Source: Microbacterium sulfonylureivorans
GTDB taxonomy: Bacteria > Actinomycetota > Actinomycetes > Actinomycetales > Microbacteriaceae
Length of the DNA: 64,000 nucleotides
Direction: 5' to 3'
Assembly: GCF_003999995.1 (NCBI RefSeq)
Contig: NZ_RJAD01000002.1
Span: forward strand, 682,001 to 746,000
The position numbers were made by a program, and so were the translations under genes. The notes beneath the pieces were generated by a model. That model had not been told where the DNA came from. It saw only the letters and a list, made by a program, of their open reading frames with translations, and ran no database searches. Shown one piece after another: positions 41,206 through 51,044 of this stretch. Numbering within the stretch: the first letter of the stretch is position 1; each line of letters starts with the position of its first letter.

Positions 41206-41796
41206 GTGGCCAAGAACCCTGCAGCTTCCGCGTCGAGCGACGCCCCCTCCGACGGAACGCTGCTCAACGGCGAGCCCGTGAACAGCGGCAAGGGCCGTGC
41301 GACGCCGACTCGCGCCGAGCAGGAGGCCGCGCGCAAGCGCCCCCTCGTGCCCGACACCAAAGAGGCGAAGGCGCGCGCCCGCGCCGATCTTCAGACCCAG
41401 CGGGAGAAGGCCCGCGTCGGCATGGCAGCCGGCGATCCCAAGTACCTCCCCGCACGCGACCAGGGCCCGCAGCGCAAGTTCGTCCGCGACTTCGTGGACG
41501 CCGGCTGGCACCTCGGCGAGGTCGTCATGCCCGCCATGGTCGTCGTGATCCTGGCGACCTTCATCCCGGTCCCCGAAGTGCAGTACTACTCGTTCGTCGC
41601 GCTGTGGATCTTCATCCTCTTCGTCGTCGGCGACATGATCCTGACGTCGATCTTCGTCAAGCGCGCCGTCAAGGAGAAGTTCGGCGCCGACAAGGTCGAG
41701 AAGGGCCTCGGCTGGTACGCGGCCATGCGCACGGTGCAGATGCGATTCCTTCGCCTGCCGAAGCCGCAGGTCAAGCGCGGACAGCGTCCGGTCTGA
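41206..41796 (+). CDS. DUF3043 membrane protein
   Basis: The 196-residue product has a long basic cytoplasmic N-terminus (RAEQEAARKRPLVPDTKEAKARARADLQTQREKARVGMAAGDPKYLPARDQGPQRKFVRDFVDAGWHLGE), then two adjacent membrane helices (about 108-128 and 133-153) and a basic C-terminus. This is a full DUF3043 protein, found only in actinobacteria and of unknown function. The GTG start has AGGA seven bases upstream. It is divergent from the dipeptidase gene. Confidence 0.9.
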   Translation: MAKNPAASASSDAPSDGTLLNGEPVNSGKGRATPTRAEQEAARKRPLVPDTKEAKARARADLQTQREKARVGMAAGDPKYLPARDQGPQRKFVRDFVDAGWHLGEVVMPAMVVVILATFIPVPEVQYYSFVALWIFILFVVGDMILTSIFVKRAVKEKFGADKVEKGLGWYAAMRTVQMRFLRLPKPQVKRGQRPV

Positions 41797-41826
41797 TCCC
41801 CGCAGTCTCTCGCCGGGGAGGTCGCG

Positions 41827-42852
41827 TCAGCCCTTGCGCGCCAGTCCGCGGTTGATCTGACGCGCCCAGAGCGGACCGCGGTAGAGGAACGCCGTGTAAC
41901 CCTGCACCAGGGTGGCTCCGGCATCCATGCGCTCGCGCACGTCGTCTGCGGTCTCGACGCCGCCGACCGACACCACGCAGAACTCCGCCGGGACAGCGGC
42001 GCGGACGAGACGGAGCACCTCGAGGGCGCGCGCCTTGAGCGGAGCGCCCGACAGACCCCCGTCGCCCGCCGCGGCGACCACCGCGGGATCGGTGACGAGT
42101 CCGTCTCTGGAGATCGTGGTGTTCGTCGCGATGATGCCCGCGAGGCCCAGGTCGACGGCGAGGCGCGCGACCGCCGTGACCTCGTCATCGGGCAGGTCGG
42201 GGGCGATCTTGACCAGCAGCGGAGTGGGTCCTGCGGCTGCGTGCACGGCGGCCAGAAGCGGGCGCAGCGTCTCGACCGCCTGCAGACCGCGCAGGCCCGG
42301 GGTGTTGGGCGAGGAGACGTTGACCACGAGATAGTCCGCGAGGGGTGCGAGCAGCGTCGCGCTGCGCACGTAGTCCGCCGTGGCGTCGTCGACGTCCACC
42401 ACGCGGCTCTTGCCGATGTTCACGCCGATCACCCCGCGGCGACTGCGACGGCGCAGCTTCGCCAGGCGGACGGCCGCTGCCTCGGCGCCGTGGTTGTTGA
42501 ACCCCATGCGATTGACGACCGCCCGGTCGGGAATGAGGCGGAAGAGCCGCGGGCGCGGGTTGCCCTCCTGCGCGATCGCGGTGAGAGTGCCCAACTCGAC
42601 GTGGCCGAAGCCGAGCGCGAACAGTCCGGCGGCTCCCTTCACGTCCTTGTCGAAACCGGCGGCGACGCCGAAGGGCGAGTCGAACGCGAGCCCCAGGGCC
42701 GTGGTGGCGAGCTGCGGCTCGGGCCGGGTCAGGACGCGTGCGGCCCAGGAGAACGGGCGGACGCCGACGACCCTGATGACGGCCATGGCCGCGTGGTGCG
42801 CGGTCTCGGGGTCCATGCGCGAGAGGACGGTCCGGAAGAGGAGGGGATACAT
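41827..42852 (-). CDS. pyrD: Dihydroorotate dehydrogenase (quinone), class 2
   Basis: PyrD oxidises dihydroorotate to orotate with FMN and passes electrons to menaquinone at the membrane. The 341-residue product has the N-terminal membrane-associating helix typical of class 2 (MYPLLFRTVLSRMDPETAHHAAM), VAAGFDKDVKG, NRMGFNNHGAEA, VNVSSPNTPGLRGLQ (catalytic Ser) and ISVGG-type FMN loop near the C-terminus. GGAGGGG lies directly before the ATG. Confidence 0.96.
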   Translation of the reverse strand: MYPLLFRTVLSRMDPETAHHAAMAVIRVVGVRPFSWAARVLTRPEPQLATTALGLAFDSPFGVAAGFDKDVKGAAGLFALGFGHVELGTLTAIAQEGNPRPRLFRLIPDRAVVNRMGFNNHGAEAAAVRLAKLRRRSRRGVIGVNIGKSRVVDVDDATADYVRSATLLAPLADYLVVNVSSPNTPGLRGLQAVETLRPLLAAVHAAAGPTPLLVKIAPDLPDDEVTAVARLAVDLGLAGIIATNTTISRDGLVTDPAVVAAAGDGGLSGAPLKARALEVLRLVRAAVPAEFCVVSVGGVETADDVRERMDAGATLVQGYTAFLYRGPLWARQINRGLARKG

Positions 42853-42897
42853 CCCCTCCAGGCTATCCGGTCGCTCCCCCGGCCCCCGACGACGGGT

Positions 42898-43389
42898 TCA
42901 GCCGGCGGAGTCGGATGCCGCTGACTGGGCGTGGCGATGCCGGTGGTGGTCGGCGCGCAGCAGTTCGATCGCCGACTCGAAGTCCTCGAGTGAGTCGAAC
43001 GCCTGATAGACGCTCGCGAACCGCAGGTAGGCGACCTCGTCGAGCTCGCGCAGCGGCCCGAGGATCGCGAGACCGATCTCGTTGGTATCGAGCTGCGACG
43101 CGCCCGTCTGCCGGACGGTCTCCTCCACCGTCTGGGCCAGGACGGCCAGATCGGCCTCGGTCACCGGTCTGCCCTGACACGCCTTGCGCACACCGGACAT
43201 CACCTTCTCGCGACTGAACGGCTCGATCACGCCGGACCGTTTGATCACGTTCAGGCTCGCGGTCTCGCTCGTCGTGAAGCGACCTCCGCACTCCGGACAC
43301 TGACGACGCCGACGGATGCTGAGTCCGTCGTCGCTCGTGCGCGAATCGATGACTCGTGAGTCGGGGTGGCGGCAGAACGGGCAGTGCAT
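42898..43389 (-). CDS. nrdR: Transcriptional repressor NrdR
   Basis: NrdR represses ribonucleotide reductase genes when dATP is high. The 163-residue protein has an N-terminal zinc ribbon (C3-P-F-C6 and C31-P-E-C34 with the [15 protein letters not shown] pattern) and an ATP-cone ([22 protein letters not shown]). Its tail is histidine-rich (HHRHRHAQ). It lies 22 bases downstream of hisD. No nrd genes are in the window. Confidence 0.96.
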   Translation of the reverse strand: MHCPFCRHPDSRVIDSRTSDDGLSIRRRRQCPECGGRFTTSETASLNVIKRSGVIEPFSREKVMSGVRKACQGRPVTEADLAVLAQTVEETVRQTGASQLDTNEIGLAILGPLRELDEVAYLRFASVYQAFDSLEDFESAIELLRADHHRHRHAQSAASDSAG

Positions 43390-43411
43390 GGCAGAGACAG
43401 ACTACGCCTCG

Positions 43412-44722
43412 TCAGCCGGCGGGCGACTCGAACCGGGCGACGACGGCCTCGCCGTGCGCGGGCAGCGCCTCCGCCTCCGCCAGCACGACGATCGCGTCGC
43501 GGACGGCTCCGAGCGCGGCCCGATCGTACTCGATCACCTGCTGCGGCCGGAGGAACGTGGCGGCCGACAGCCCCGCCGAATAGCGCGCCTGTCCCCCGGT
43601 CGGAAGGACGTGGTTGCTCCCCGCGAGGTAGTCGCCGAGGCTCACGGGCGAGTCCGGTCCGACGAACACCGCGCCGGCATGGACGAAGTCCTCGGGGCGC
43701 GGAGCATCCAGGTGCAGCTCGAGGTGCTCGGGTGCGTAGGCGTTGCTGAACGCCGTCGCGGCGGCGAGGTCGTCGACGAGCACGATCGCGGACTGCGGAC
43801 CCGAGAGGGCGACCTCGACCCGGGCGGCGTGGCGCGTGGCCGCGGCGCGCGGGCGGATGGCGGCGGCAACCCGACCGGCGAGTCGCTCCGATGCCGTGAC
43901 GAGCACGGCGGACGCCTGCTCGTCGTGCTCCGCCTGGCTGATGAGGTCGACCGCGACCAGGACGGGGTCGGCCGAGTCGTCGGCGACGATGAGGATCTCG
44001 GTGGCGCCCGCCTCGGCATCCGTCCCCACCAGGCCTGCGACCGCGCGCTTGGCCGCCGCCACGAAGTTGTTGCCGGGACCGGTGACGACGTCGACGGGAT
44101 CGAGCCCGAGCCCTGCAACGCCGTGCGCGAGCGCGCCGATGGCGCCGGCGCCGCCCATCGCGTAGACCTCTTCGACGCCGAGCAGCTTCGCGGCGCCGAG
44201 GATGACGGGGTGCACGCGCCCGCCGTGCTCGCGCTGAGGCGGCGAGGCGAGCGCGATCTCGGACACGCCGGCGACCTGTGCCGGCACGACATTCATCACG
44301 ACACTCGACGGGTAGACGGCCTTGCCGCCGGGCACGTACAGCCCGACGCGACGGACGGGCTGCCAGCGCTGCGTCACCCGGGCCCCCGGCCCGAGCTCGG
44401 TGGTCATCGGAGCGGGGACCTGGGCGGCGGATGCCTCGCGCACCCGGGCGATCGCCTCTTCGAGCGCAGCGCGCACGGCCGGGTCGAGCGACGCCAGCGC
44501 CTCGTCGAGGTGAGCGGCGGGAACACGGATGTCGTGCCCGGTCACCCCGTCGAACCGCTCGGCCTGGTCGCGGAGCGCCGTCTCGCCATGCGAGGCGACG
44601 TCACCGACGATCCGGGCCGCGGTGGCGAGGGCCTCCTCGCGCGCCGCGGTCGCCCGCGGCACCGCCTCGAGCAGTTCGGCGGGTGAGAGCGCACGCCCGC
44701 GCAGATCGATCGTCCGGAGCAT
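43412..44722 (-). CDS. hisD: Histidinol dehydrogenase
   Basis: HisD makes histidine from histidinol in two NAD-dependent steps. The 436-residue product shows YVPGGKAVYPSSVVM, VTGPGNNFVAAAKR, the zinc ligands in LISQAEHDEQASAVLVT and YAPEHLELH, and GDYLAGSNHVLPTGGQAR. No other his gene is nearby. A TAGCGT box six bases before the ATG gives it its own leaderless promoter. Confidence 0.97.
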   Translation of the reverse strand: MLRTIDLRGRALSPAELLEAVPRATAAREEALATAARIVGDVASHGETALRDQAERFDGVTGHDIRVPAAHLDEALASLDPAVRAALEEAIARVREASAAQVPAPMTTELGPGARVTQRWQPVRRVGLYVPGGKAVYPSSVVMNVVPAQVAGVSEIALASPPQREHGGRVHPVILGAAKLLGVEEVYAMGGAGAIGALAHGVAGLGLDPVDVVTGPGNNFVAAAKRAVAGLVGTDAEAGATEILIVADDSADPVLVAVDLISQAEHDEQASAVLVTASERLAGRVAAAIRPRAAATRHAARVEVALSGPQSAIVLVDDLAAATAFSNAYAPEHLELHLDAPRPEDFVHAGAVFVGPDSPVSLGDYLAGSNHVLPTGGQARYSAGLSAATFLRPQQVIEYDRAALGAVRDAIVVLAEAEALPAHGEAVVARFESPAG

Positions 44723-44728
44723 CCTTCT

Positions 44729-44734
44729 ACGCTA
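44729..44734 (-). promoter_or_regulatory. -10 box of hisD
   Basis: TAGCGT on the minus strand lies six bases before the ATG. Confidence 0.5.
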
Positions 44735-44752
44735 GCGCTGCAACCGCGGGCA

Positions 44753-45775
44753 TCAGCCGCGTGTGACGCCCGAGACGTCGTGCAGGTAGCCGATGCGCCC
44801 GTCTTCGTGACGGACCACGAACGCCTCGCCGCGGTCCTCGATCACGAGGGCCCAGGCCGAGGGGCCGATGCGGAACACCGGGATTCCGATCTCGTCGACG
44901 ACGTCGCGCGACTCGGGGACGAGTGCCCAGAACGCCTGCTGACGCACTGCGGGCTCTTCCGCCGGCTCGACGGTCGCCGACGGCGTCTCGACGGGCTCGA
45001 AGGTGTCGCGCGACTGGATCGGCTCGAAGGCGGTGGTCTCGGCGGTCGGCTCGGCGACCGCGCCCACAGCGGCTGCGCCCGCGGGCTGCTCAGGCTGAGG
45101 ACCCGGCGGGGCGTAGGCGGCGAAGTCGTTCGCATCGGGCTCGGCCGCACGCGGCTGCGCCGCGGGGCGCGGCGAGACCGGACGGATCGGGCGCGCGTTG
45201 CGGTGGGCGGGGATCTCTGCGCGGCCGCGGAAGTCCTGCTCGAACAGCGGGATCAGCGCGGCGAACACGGTCAGCACGACGCCCACGAGCATGAGGACGA
45301 GCTCGACCCAGATCACCCAGGTGCGGGCCCAGAATCCCTCATCGATCGCGAAGGCGACGGTCTCCCACACCAGCTGGAGCCAGACGAGGGAGGCCACCGA
45401 GAACGCGACGGATGCGAACTGGTCGATGCCGAGCGAGCCGACCCGGCGGATGCCGTCGGGCGAGAGCCGACGCAGCACGATGAGGAACACCGCGACCGTC
45501 GGGACGCCGATCGTCAGGATCCACCCGATGCCCGACGTCCAGACCGACTCGAAGCGGACCTCTGCGATGGAGAAGAACGAGACCACGAAGGCGACCAGCC
45601 AGACACCGGCGAGGACGACCTCGCGGATCGAGAAGGGACCCACCCCGTACTGCGGGGGCTCCTCGGTGTGCACGGCCGCCTCTTCGACGTCGAAATCCTC
45701 ATCCAGCTGATCGTCGGTCACGATATTCCCTTCCGGCCGCTCCAGGGCGGCGTACGTCGTTGTCATGGTACTCAC
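44753..45775 (-). CDS. Uncharacterised membrane protein between dnaE and hisD
   Basis: This 340-residue protein has an acidic N-terminus, four membrane helices (about 52-72, 82-102, 118-140, 150-172), a proline/alanine-rich linker (about 185-270) and a small C-terminal domain ending AWALVIEDRGEAFVVRHEDGRIGYLHDVSG. The order suggests a membrane platform with a cytoplasmic ligand- or protein-binding tail. It starts 33 bases after the dnaE stop and may be co-transcribed. The start could be GTG (chosen) or the ATG nine bases later. I recognise no family. Confidence 0.7.
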   Translation of the reverse strand: MSTMTTTYAALERPEGNIVTDDQLDEDFDVEEAAVHTEEPPQYGVGPFSIREVVLAGVWLVAFVVSFFSIAEVRFESVWTSGIGWILTIGVPTVAVFLIVLRRLSPDGIRRVGSLGIDQFASVAFSVASLVWLQLVWETVAFAIDEGFWARTWVIWVELVLMLVGVVLTVFAALIPLFEQDFRGRAEIPAHRNARPIRPVSPRPAAQPRAAEPDANDFAAYAPPGPQPEQPAGAAAVGAVAEPTAETTAFEPIQSRDTFEPVETPSATVEPAEEPAVRQQAFWALVPESRDVVDEIGIPVFRIGPSAWALVIEDRGEAFVVRHEDGRIGYLHDVSGVTRG

Positions 45776-45808
45776 GCCTCATGAGACGGAAATGAGATGG
45801 CGGCTGCC

Positions 45809-48800
45809 TCAGCCGAGGCACTGCGGCCCGAGGAGGCCCTTCAGCTCGCCGTACAGATCGGCGGTCAGCCGCACCTGGTGCGGGACCTCGAACACCTTGG
45901 CGACGGAGCCCGAATGCAGCTTCACCGTCACCTCGGTCTCGCCCTTGTGACGGTCGAGCATCTGCAGGAGCTCTCCGATGATCGCCTCGTTCGCGCGTCG
46001 CTCGGGCATCATCAGCACGAGCGGTCCGGAGGCATCCATGGTCCCCAGGTCCGGCGCGAACGCGGACTGCGCGTGCAGGTTCAGCCCGTCGTCGCGACGC
46101 GAGACGCGACCGCGGACGACCAGGATCGAGTCGGCGACGAGCATGGAGGAGAACTCGGTGTAGGTCTTGCCCATGAACATCACGGTGACCTCGCCGTTGA
46201 AGTCCTCGACCGTGATCATGCCGTACGGGTTGCCGCTCGCTTTGGCGACGCGATGCTGCACGCTGGTGACGAGGCCTGCGACGGTCACCTGGTCGCCGTC
46301 GTTGACGTCCTCGGACGAGAGGAGGTCATGGATGCTGGTGGACGCGTGCTTCGCGAGCGGGATCTCGAGCCCCGCGAGAGGGTGATCCGAGACATACAGT
46401 CCGAGCATCTCGCGCTCGAACGCGAGCTTGTCCTTCTTCGTCCACTCGGGCCGCTCGGGGACCTTCGCGGGCATGACCTCCTCCGCCTCGTCGTACAGGC
46501 TGTCGAAGTCGAACCCGATGGCTCCGGTGGCTGCCTTCCGCTTGGCGTCGACGGCCGCTTCCGTGGCGTCCTCGTGGATCTCCATCAGTGCTCGCCGGGT
46601 CGACCCGAGGGAGTCGAACGCTCCCGCCTTGATCAGCGACTCCACCGTGCGCTTGTTCGCGACATGGACCGGGACCTTCGTGAGGAAGTCGTGGAAGCTC
46701 GCGAAGCTCTCGTCCGCGCGTGCCGCGACGATGCCGTCGACCACGTTGGAGCCCACGTTGCGCACGGCGCCGAGCCCGAAGCGGATGTCTTCGCCGACGG
46801 CCGCGAAGTATCGGATCGACTGGCCGACATCCGGCGGAAGGACTCTGATGCCCATGCGGCGGCACTCGTTGAGATACACGGCCATCTTGTCCTTGGAGTC
46901 GCCGACGCTCGTCAGGAGCGCGGCCATGTACTCGGCGGGATAGTGCGCCTTCAGGTACGCCGTCCAGTACGACACCAGGCCGTACGCCGCGGAGTGCGCT
47001 TTGTTGAAGGCGTAGTCGGAGAACGGGAGCAGGATCTCCCACAGCTTCTGGACCGCCTCGTCGGTGTACCCGTTCGCATGCATGCCGGCCTGGAAGCCCT
47101 CGAACTGCTTGTCCAGCTCGGACTTCTTCTTCTTGCCCATCGCACGGCGGAGGATGTCGGCCTGTCCGAGGCTGAACCCGGCGACCTTCTGCGCGATCGC
47201 CATCACCTGCTCCTGATAGATGATCAGGCCGTAGCTGGTGTCGAGGATCTCGGAGAGCGACTCCTTGAACTGCTCGTGGATCGGGGTGATCTCCTGCTGG
47301 CCGTTCTTGCGCAGTGCGTAGTTGATATGTGAGTTCGCACCCATCGGGCCCGGACGGTACAGCGCGATGACGGCCGAGATGTCCTCGAAGTTGTCGGGCT
47401 TCATGAGTCGCAGGAGGGAGCGCATCGGGCCGCCGTCGAGCTGGAACACGCCGAGCGTGTCGCCCCGCGACAGCAGCTCGTACGACTCCGGGTCGTCGAG
47501 CGACAGGTCTTCGAGGACGAGCGGATGCCCGCGGTTGGCCTCGATGTTGTCGAGGGCGTCGTTGATGATCGTGAGGTTGCGAAGCCCCAGGAAGTCCATC
47601 TTGATGAGTCCGAGCGACTCGCATGCCGGGTAGTCGAACTGCGTGACGATCTGGCCGTCCTGCTCGCGCTTCATGATCGGGATGATGTCGATCAGGGGCT
47701 CGGACGACATGATGACGCCGGCGGCGTGCACACCCCACTGGCGCTTGAGGTTCTCCAGGCCCACAGCGGTGTCGAAGACGGTCTTCGCCTCGGCATCCGT
47801 CTCGATCAGCGCGCGGAACTCGGATGCCTCCTTGAACCGCGGGTGGTCCTTGTCGAACATGCCCTCGAGCGGCATGTCCTTGCCCATCACGGCCGGTGGC
47901 ATGGCCTTGGTGAGCTTCTCCCCCATGCTGAACGGGAAGCCCAGGACCCGGCCCGCGTCCTTCAGCGCCTGCTTGGCCTTGATGGTCCCGTACGTGACGA
48001 TCTGCGCGACGCGCTCGTCGCCGTACTTCTCCGTGACGTACTGGATGACCTCGGCACGGCGGCGGTCGTCGAAGTCGACGTCGAAGTCGGGCATCGAGAC
48101 ACGGTCGGGATTGAGGAAGCGCTCGAAGATCAGGCCGTGCTGCAGTGGATCGAGGTCGGTGATCTTCATCGCGTAGGCGGCCATGGACCCTGCGCCCGAA
48201 CCGCGGCCCGGGCCGACCCGGATGCCGTTTCGCTTGGCCCAGTTGATGAAGTCGGCGACGACGAGGAAGTAGCCGGGGAAGCCCATCTGCACGATGACCC
48301 CGGTCTCGTACTCGGCTTGGCGCCGCACCTCGTCGGGGATGCCCGCCGGGTAGCGCTCGTTGAGGCCGACCTCCACTTCCTTGACGAACCAGGACTCCTC
48401 GGTCTCGCCCTGCGGAACGGGGAAGCGCGGCATGTAGTTCGCGCTGGTGTTGAACTCGACGTCGCAGCGCTCGGCGATGAGCAGCGTGTTGTCGCAGGCT
48501 TCGGGGTGATCGCGGAAGATCTGCCGCATCTCGGCCGACGACTTGACGTAGTACCCGTCGCCGTCGAACTTGAATCGCTTCGGGTCGTCGAGCGTCGAGC
48601 CGGACTGCACGCACAGCAGGGCCGCATGGCTGCTCGCGTCGTGCTGGTGCGTGTAGTGGAGGTCGTTGGTCGCGACGAGGGGGATGTCGAGATCCTTGGC
48701 GATCTTGAGGAGATCGGTCATGACCCGGCGCTCGATCGAGAGACCGTGATCCATGATCTCGGCGAAGTAGTTCTCCTTGCCGAACAGATCCTGGAACTCG

Positions 48801-49327
48801 GCGGCCGCGGCCCGCGCCGCGTCGTACTGGCCGAGGCGGAGGCGGGTCTGGACCTCGCCCGACGGGCATCCGGTCGTCGCGATCAGTCCCTTGCCGTACC
48901 GCTGCAGCAGCTCGCGGTCCATGCGGGGCTTGAAGTAGTAGCCCTCCATCGACGCCTTGGACGACAGCCGGAAGAGGTTGTGCATGCCTTCGGTCGTCTG
49001 GGACAGCAGGGTCATGTGCGTGTACGCGCCCGAGCCCGAGACGTCGTCGTCGTTCTGCTCCGGCGTTCCCCAGCGCACGCGGGCCTTGTCGGAGCGGTGC
49101 GTCCCCGGCGTGACATAGGCCTCGATCCCGATGATCGGCTTGATGCCCGCGTCCTTGGCGGTCTTGTAGAACTCGTACGCAGCGAAGGTGTTGCCGTGGT
49201 CGGTGACCGCGATCGCGGGCATCTCGAGCCGCACGGCCTCCTGGACCATGGGGCCGATGCGCGCCGCTCCGTCGAGCATCGAGTACTCGCTGTGCACGTG
49301 CAGGTGAACGAAGGAGTCGGATGCCAC
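45809..49327 (-). CDS. dnaE: DNA polymerase III alpha subunit
   Basis: This is the 1172-residue replicative polymerase of the DnaE1 type. An N-terminal PHP domain (FVHLHVHSEYSMLDGAARIGPM, 6-27, intact metal residues) precedes the palm with catalytic acids in RVSMPDFDVDFDDRRR. Fingers, the beta-clamp region and a C-terminal OB domain (VTVAGLVTSVQHRV...GMITVEDFNGEVTVMFMG) follow. The full-length PHP suggests proofreading as in mycobacterial DnaE1. The GTG start follows a TAGACT box by six bases. Confidence 0.98.
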   Translation of the reverse strand: MASDSFVHLHVHSEYSMLDGAARIGPMVQEAVRLEMPAIAVTDHGNTFAAYEFYKTAKDAGIKPIIGIEAYVTPGTHRSDKARVRWGTPEQNDDDVSGSGAYTHMTLLSQTTEGMHNLFRLSSKASMEGYYFKPRMDRELLQRYGKGLIATTGCPSGEVQTRLRLGQYDAARAAAAEFQDLFGKENYFAEIMDHGLSIERRVMTDLLKIAKDLDIPLVATNDLHYTHQHDASSHAALLCVQSGSTLDDPKRFKFDGDGYYVKSSAEMRQIFRDHPEACDNTLLIAERCDVEFNTSANYMPRFPVPQGETEESWFVKEVEVGLNERYPAGIPDEVRRQAEYETGVIVQMGFPGYFLVVADFINWAKRNGIRVGPGRGSGAGSMAAYAMKITDLDPLQHGLIFERFLNPDRVSMPDFDVDFDDRRRAEVIQYVTEKYGDERVAQIVTYGTIKAKQALKDAGRVLGFPFSMGEKLTKAMPPAVMGKDMPLEGMFDKDHPRFKEASEFRALIETDAEAKTVFDTAVGLENLKRQWGVHAAGVIMSSEPLIDIIPIMKREQDGQIVTQFDYPACESLGLIKMDFLGLRNLTIINDALDNIEANRGHPLVLEDLSLDDPESYELLSRGDTLGVFQLDGGPMRSLLRLMKPDNFEDISAVIALYRPGPMGANSHINYALRKNGQQEITPIHEQFKESLSEILDTSYGLIIYQEQVMAIAQKVAGFSLGQADILRRAMGKKKKSELDKQFEGFQAGMHANGYTDEAVQKLWEILLPFSDYAFNKAHSAAYGLVSYWTAYLKAHYPAEYMAALLTSVGDSKDKMAVYLNECRRMGIRVLPPDVGQSIRYFAAVGEDIRFGLGAVRNVGSNVVDGIVAARADESFASFHDFLTKVPVHVANKRTVESLIKAGAFDSLGSTRRALMEIHEDATEAAVDAKRKAATGAIGFDFDSLYDEAEEVMPAKVPERPEWTKKDKLAFEREMLGLYVSDHPLAGLEIPLAKHASTSIHDLLSSEDVNDGDQVTVAGLVTSVQHRVAKASGNPYGMITVEDFNGEVTVMFMGKTYTEFSSMLVADSILVVRGRVSRRDDGLNLHAQSAFAPDLGTMDASGPLVLMMPERRANEAIIGELLQMLDRHKGETEVTVKLHSGSVAKVFEVPHQVRLTADLYGELKGLLGPQCLG

Positions 49328-49333
49328 GGATCG

Positions 49334-49339
49334 AGTCTA
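49334..49339 (-). promoter_or_regulatory. -10 box of dnaE
   Basis: TAGACT on the minus strand lies six bases before the GTG start. Confidence 0.5.
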
Positions 49340-49472
49340 CGGATCAGGTCGGACGTCGCGACCGGGCTCGCGCGCGCCCCGGCGACTGCTCGGCGAGGTC
49401 GATTCACCCTCAACAGAACGGTGAAGGTTCGAGGTCGTCTCTCCGGGTCAGCGACGCGTTCGCGGCTCGGCC

Positions 49473-49478
49473 TAGGGT
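49473..49478 (+). promoter_or_regulatory. -10 box of the NUDIX gene
   Basis: TAGGGT lies seven bases before the ATG. Confidence 0.45.
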
Positions 49479-49485
49479 GAGAGAC

Positions 49486-49959
49486 ATGGCCATTCCCGAC
49501 TTCGTCACCGCCCTCCGCGAGAAGATCGGCGCGGCGCCGCTGCCGCTCGTCGGAGTGACGGCGGTCGTGTTCCGCGACGAGAAGGTGCTCCTCGGCCGCC
49601 GCGCCGACAACGGCGCCTGGCAGTCGGTGTCGGGCATCGTCGACCCCGGCGAGGAGCCCGCCGACGCCGCCGTGCGCGAGTGCCTCGAAGAGGCGGGGGT
49701 CGTCGTCCGCGCCGAGCGCCTGGCGCTCGTGCAGACCGTCCCCCGGATCACGTACGCGAACGGCGACCAGGTCGACTATCTCGATCTGGTCTTCCGGTGC
49801 ACCTGGGTGTCGGGTGAGCCCCACCCCGCCGACGGTGAGCTCACGGAGGTGGGCTGGTTCGGGCTCGGCGAGATGGGCGAGCTCGACCAGACCCAGGTCC
49901 GCAGGGTCGCACTGGCGATAGCCGAGGACGACCCCGCCCAGTTCCTCGGCGGCCGGTGA
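49486..49959 (+). CDS. NUDIX hydrolase
   Basis: The 157-residue product contains one NUDIX domain with the box GIVDPGEEPADAAVRECLEEAGV (50-72), including the RE-X2-EE metal-binding core. It hydrolyses a nucleoside diphosphate derivative; the substrate is unknown. The start is set by the -10 box. It converges with the GNAT gene. Confidence 0.9.
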   Translation: MAIPDFVTALREKIGAAPLPLVGVTAVVFRDEKVLLGRRADNGAWQSVSGIVDPGEEPADAAVRECLEEAGVVVRAERLALVQTVPRITYANGDQVDYLDLVFRCTWVSGEPHPADGELTEVGWFGLGEMGELDQTQVRRVALAIAEDDPAQFLGGR

Positions 49960-49980
49960 ACGCGACCGGCGAGAGATGCT

Positions 49981-50550
49981 CTAGCGGAGGTCGAGTCGCA
50001 TCAGGACGCGAGGAAACCCGTTGAGCACCGACTCGGTGTCGGCGGCCTTGCGGAAACCGGCCTTCTGGAACAGCTCGCGCGTGCCGACATAGGCCATCGT
50101 GAGGTCGACCTTCTCGCCCTTGTTGTCGACGGGGTAGCCCTCGATCGCGGGCGCCCCGTTCCGCTGCGCGAAATCGACGGCTCCGCGCAGAAGCGCGTGC
50201 GAGATGCCCTTGCCGCGGTGACCGGGTCTCACCCGGATGCACCACACGCTCCACACCTCGAGATCGTCGACGTGCGGGATCTTCCGATTTGTCGCGAACG
50301 ATGTGTCGGAGCGCGGGTGCACGGCAGCCCAGCCGACGACCTCGTCGCCGTCGTACGCGAGGACGCCCGGCGGTCCGGACTTCATGAGCTCTCGCACCCG
50401 ATCGCCGCGCTGAGTCCTGTGCAGGCTCTGGTTCTCCTTGCTCGAAACTCGGTAGCTCAGGCACCAGCAGACGTCGGCATCGGGCCGTTTCGGGCCCACC
50501 ATCGTCTTCACATCGGCGAAGATCTCGGCGGGACGCACATCGACGGCCAT
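49981..50550 (-). CDS. GNAT-family N-acetyltransferase
   Basis: This 189-residue protein has the GNAT core: VLAYDGDEVVGWAAVHPR, WSVWCIRVRPGHRGKGISHALLRGAVDFA with the acetyl-CoA loop RPGHRGKG, and a C-terminal ELFQKAGFRKAADTESVL. The acceptor is unknown. Its ATG lies one base after the DinB-like gene stop, so they form a two-gene unit. Confidence 0.88.
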   Translation of the reverse strand: MAVDVRPAEIFADVKTMVGPKRPDADVCWCLSYRVSSKENQSLHRTQRGDRVRELMKSGPPGVLAYDGDEVVGWAAVHPRSDTSFATNRKIPHVDDLEVWSVWCIRVRPGHRGKGISHALLRGAVDFAQRNGAPAIEGYPVDNKGEKVDLTMAYVGTRELFQKAGFRKAADTESVLNGFPRVLMRLDLR

Positions 50551-50551
50551 C

Positions 50552-51010
50552 TCAGTCTCCGTCCAATGCGTACCGCCGCTGCCAGGACGACGGCCTCGCC
50601 ATTCCGAGCCCGTAGAGGTAGCGGATCAGCTGCCCGTGATGCTGCGTCTCGTGCTCGAGCAGAGCCAGGGCGTAGGTCAGTGCCTGCTCGTCGTCCGCGT
50701 CGAGCTCGTCGAGGAACCCGGCGACCGTGGCCGAGGTCGTGACGAAGGCGGAGTGGAGGGCCGCGGCATCCGTCGCCTCGGCGGCCGTGACCGGCGACGT
50801 GAAGCCCTGCCAGCCGCCGGCGCGCGCGGCGCGGACGTAGCTCTCGCGTGCGCCGAGCACACACCACAGTTGGGCGCCGATCGCATTCGACGGCAGCTCG
50901 CCGAGTCGCCGGGCGAGCGCGCCCGGTGGAAGTCCGGCCACCAGATCGACGTACAGCTCATCGGACAGCGAGAATCTCCGCTGCAGCACTGTGGTCAGCG
51001 TCGTCGTCAC
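50552..51010 (-). CDS. DinB-like helical bundle protein
   Basis: The 152-residue product is a DinB/YfiT-type four-helix protein. The N-terminal helix has RFSLSDELYVDLVAG and the late helix ALALLEHETQHHGQLIRYLYGLGM holds the E-T-QHHGQ metal-binding histidines typical of the fold. Such proteins are often thiol-dependent transferases. The GTG start is the first plausible codon. Confidence 0.82.
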   Translation of the reverse strand: MTTTLTTVLQRRFSLSDELYVDLVAGLPPGALARRLGELPSNAIGAQLWCVLGARESYVRAARAGGWQGFTSPVTAAEATDAAALHSAFVTTSATVAGFLDELDADDEQALTYALALLEHETQHHGQLIRYLYGLGMARPSSWQRRYALDGD

Positions 51011-51044
51011 GGAGCCAGCCTGGCACCGGCATCCGACACGCGCA

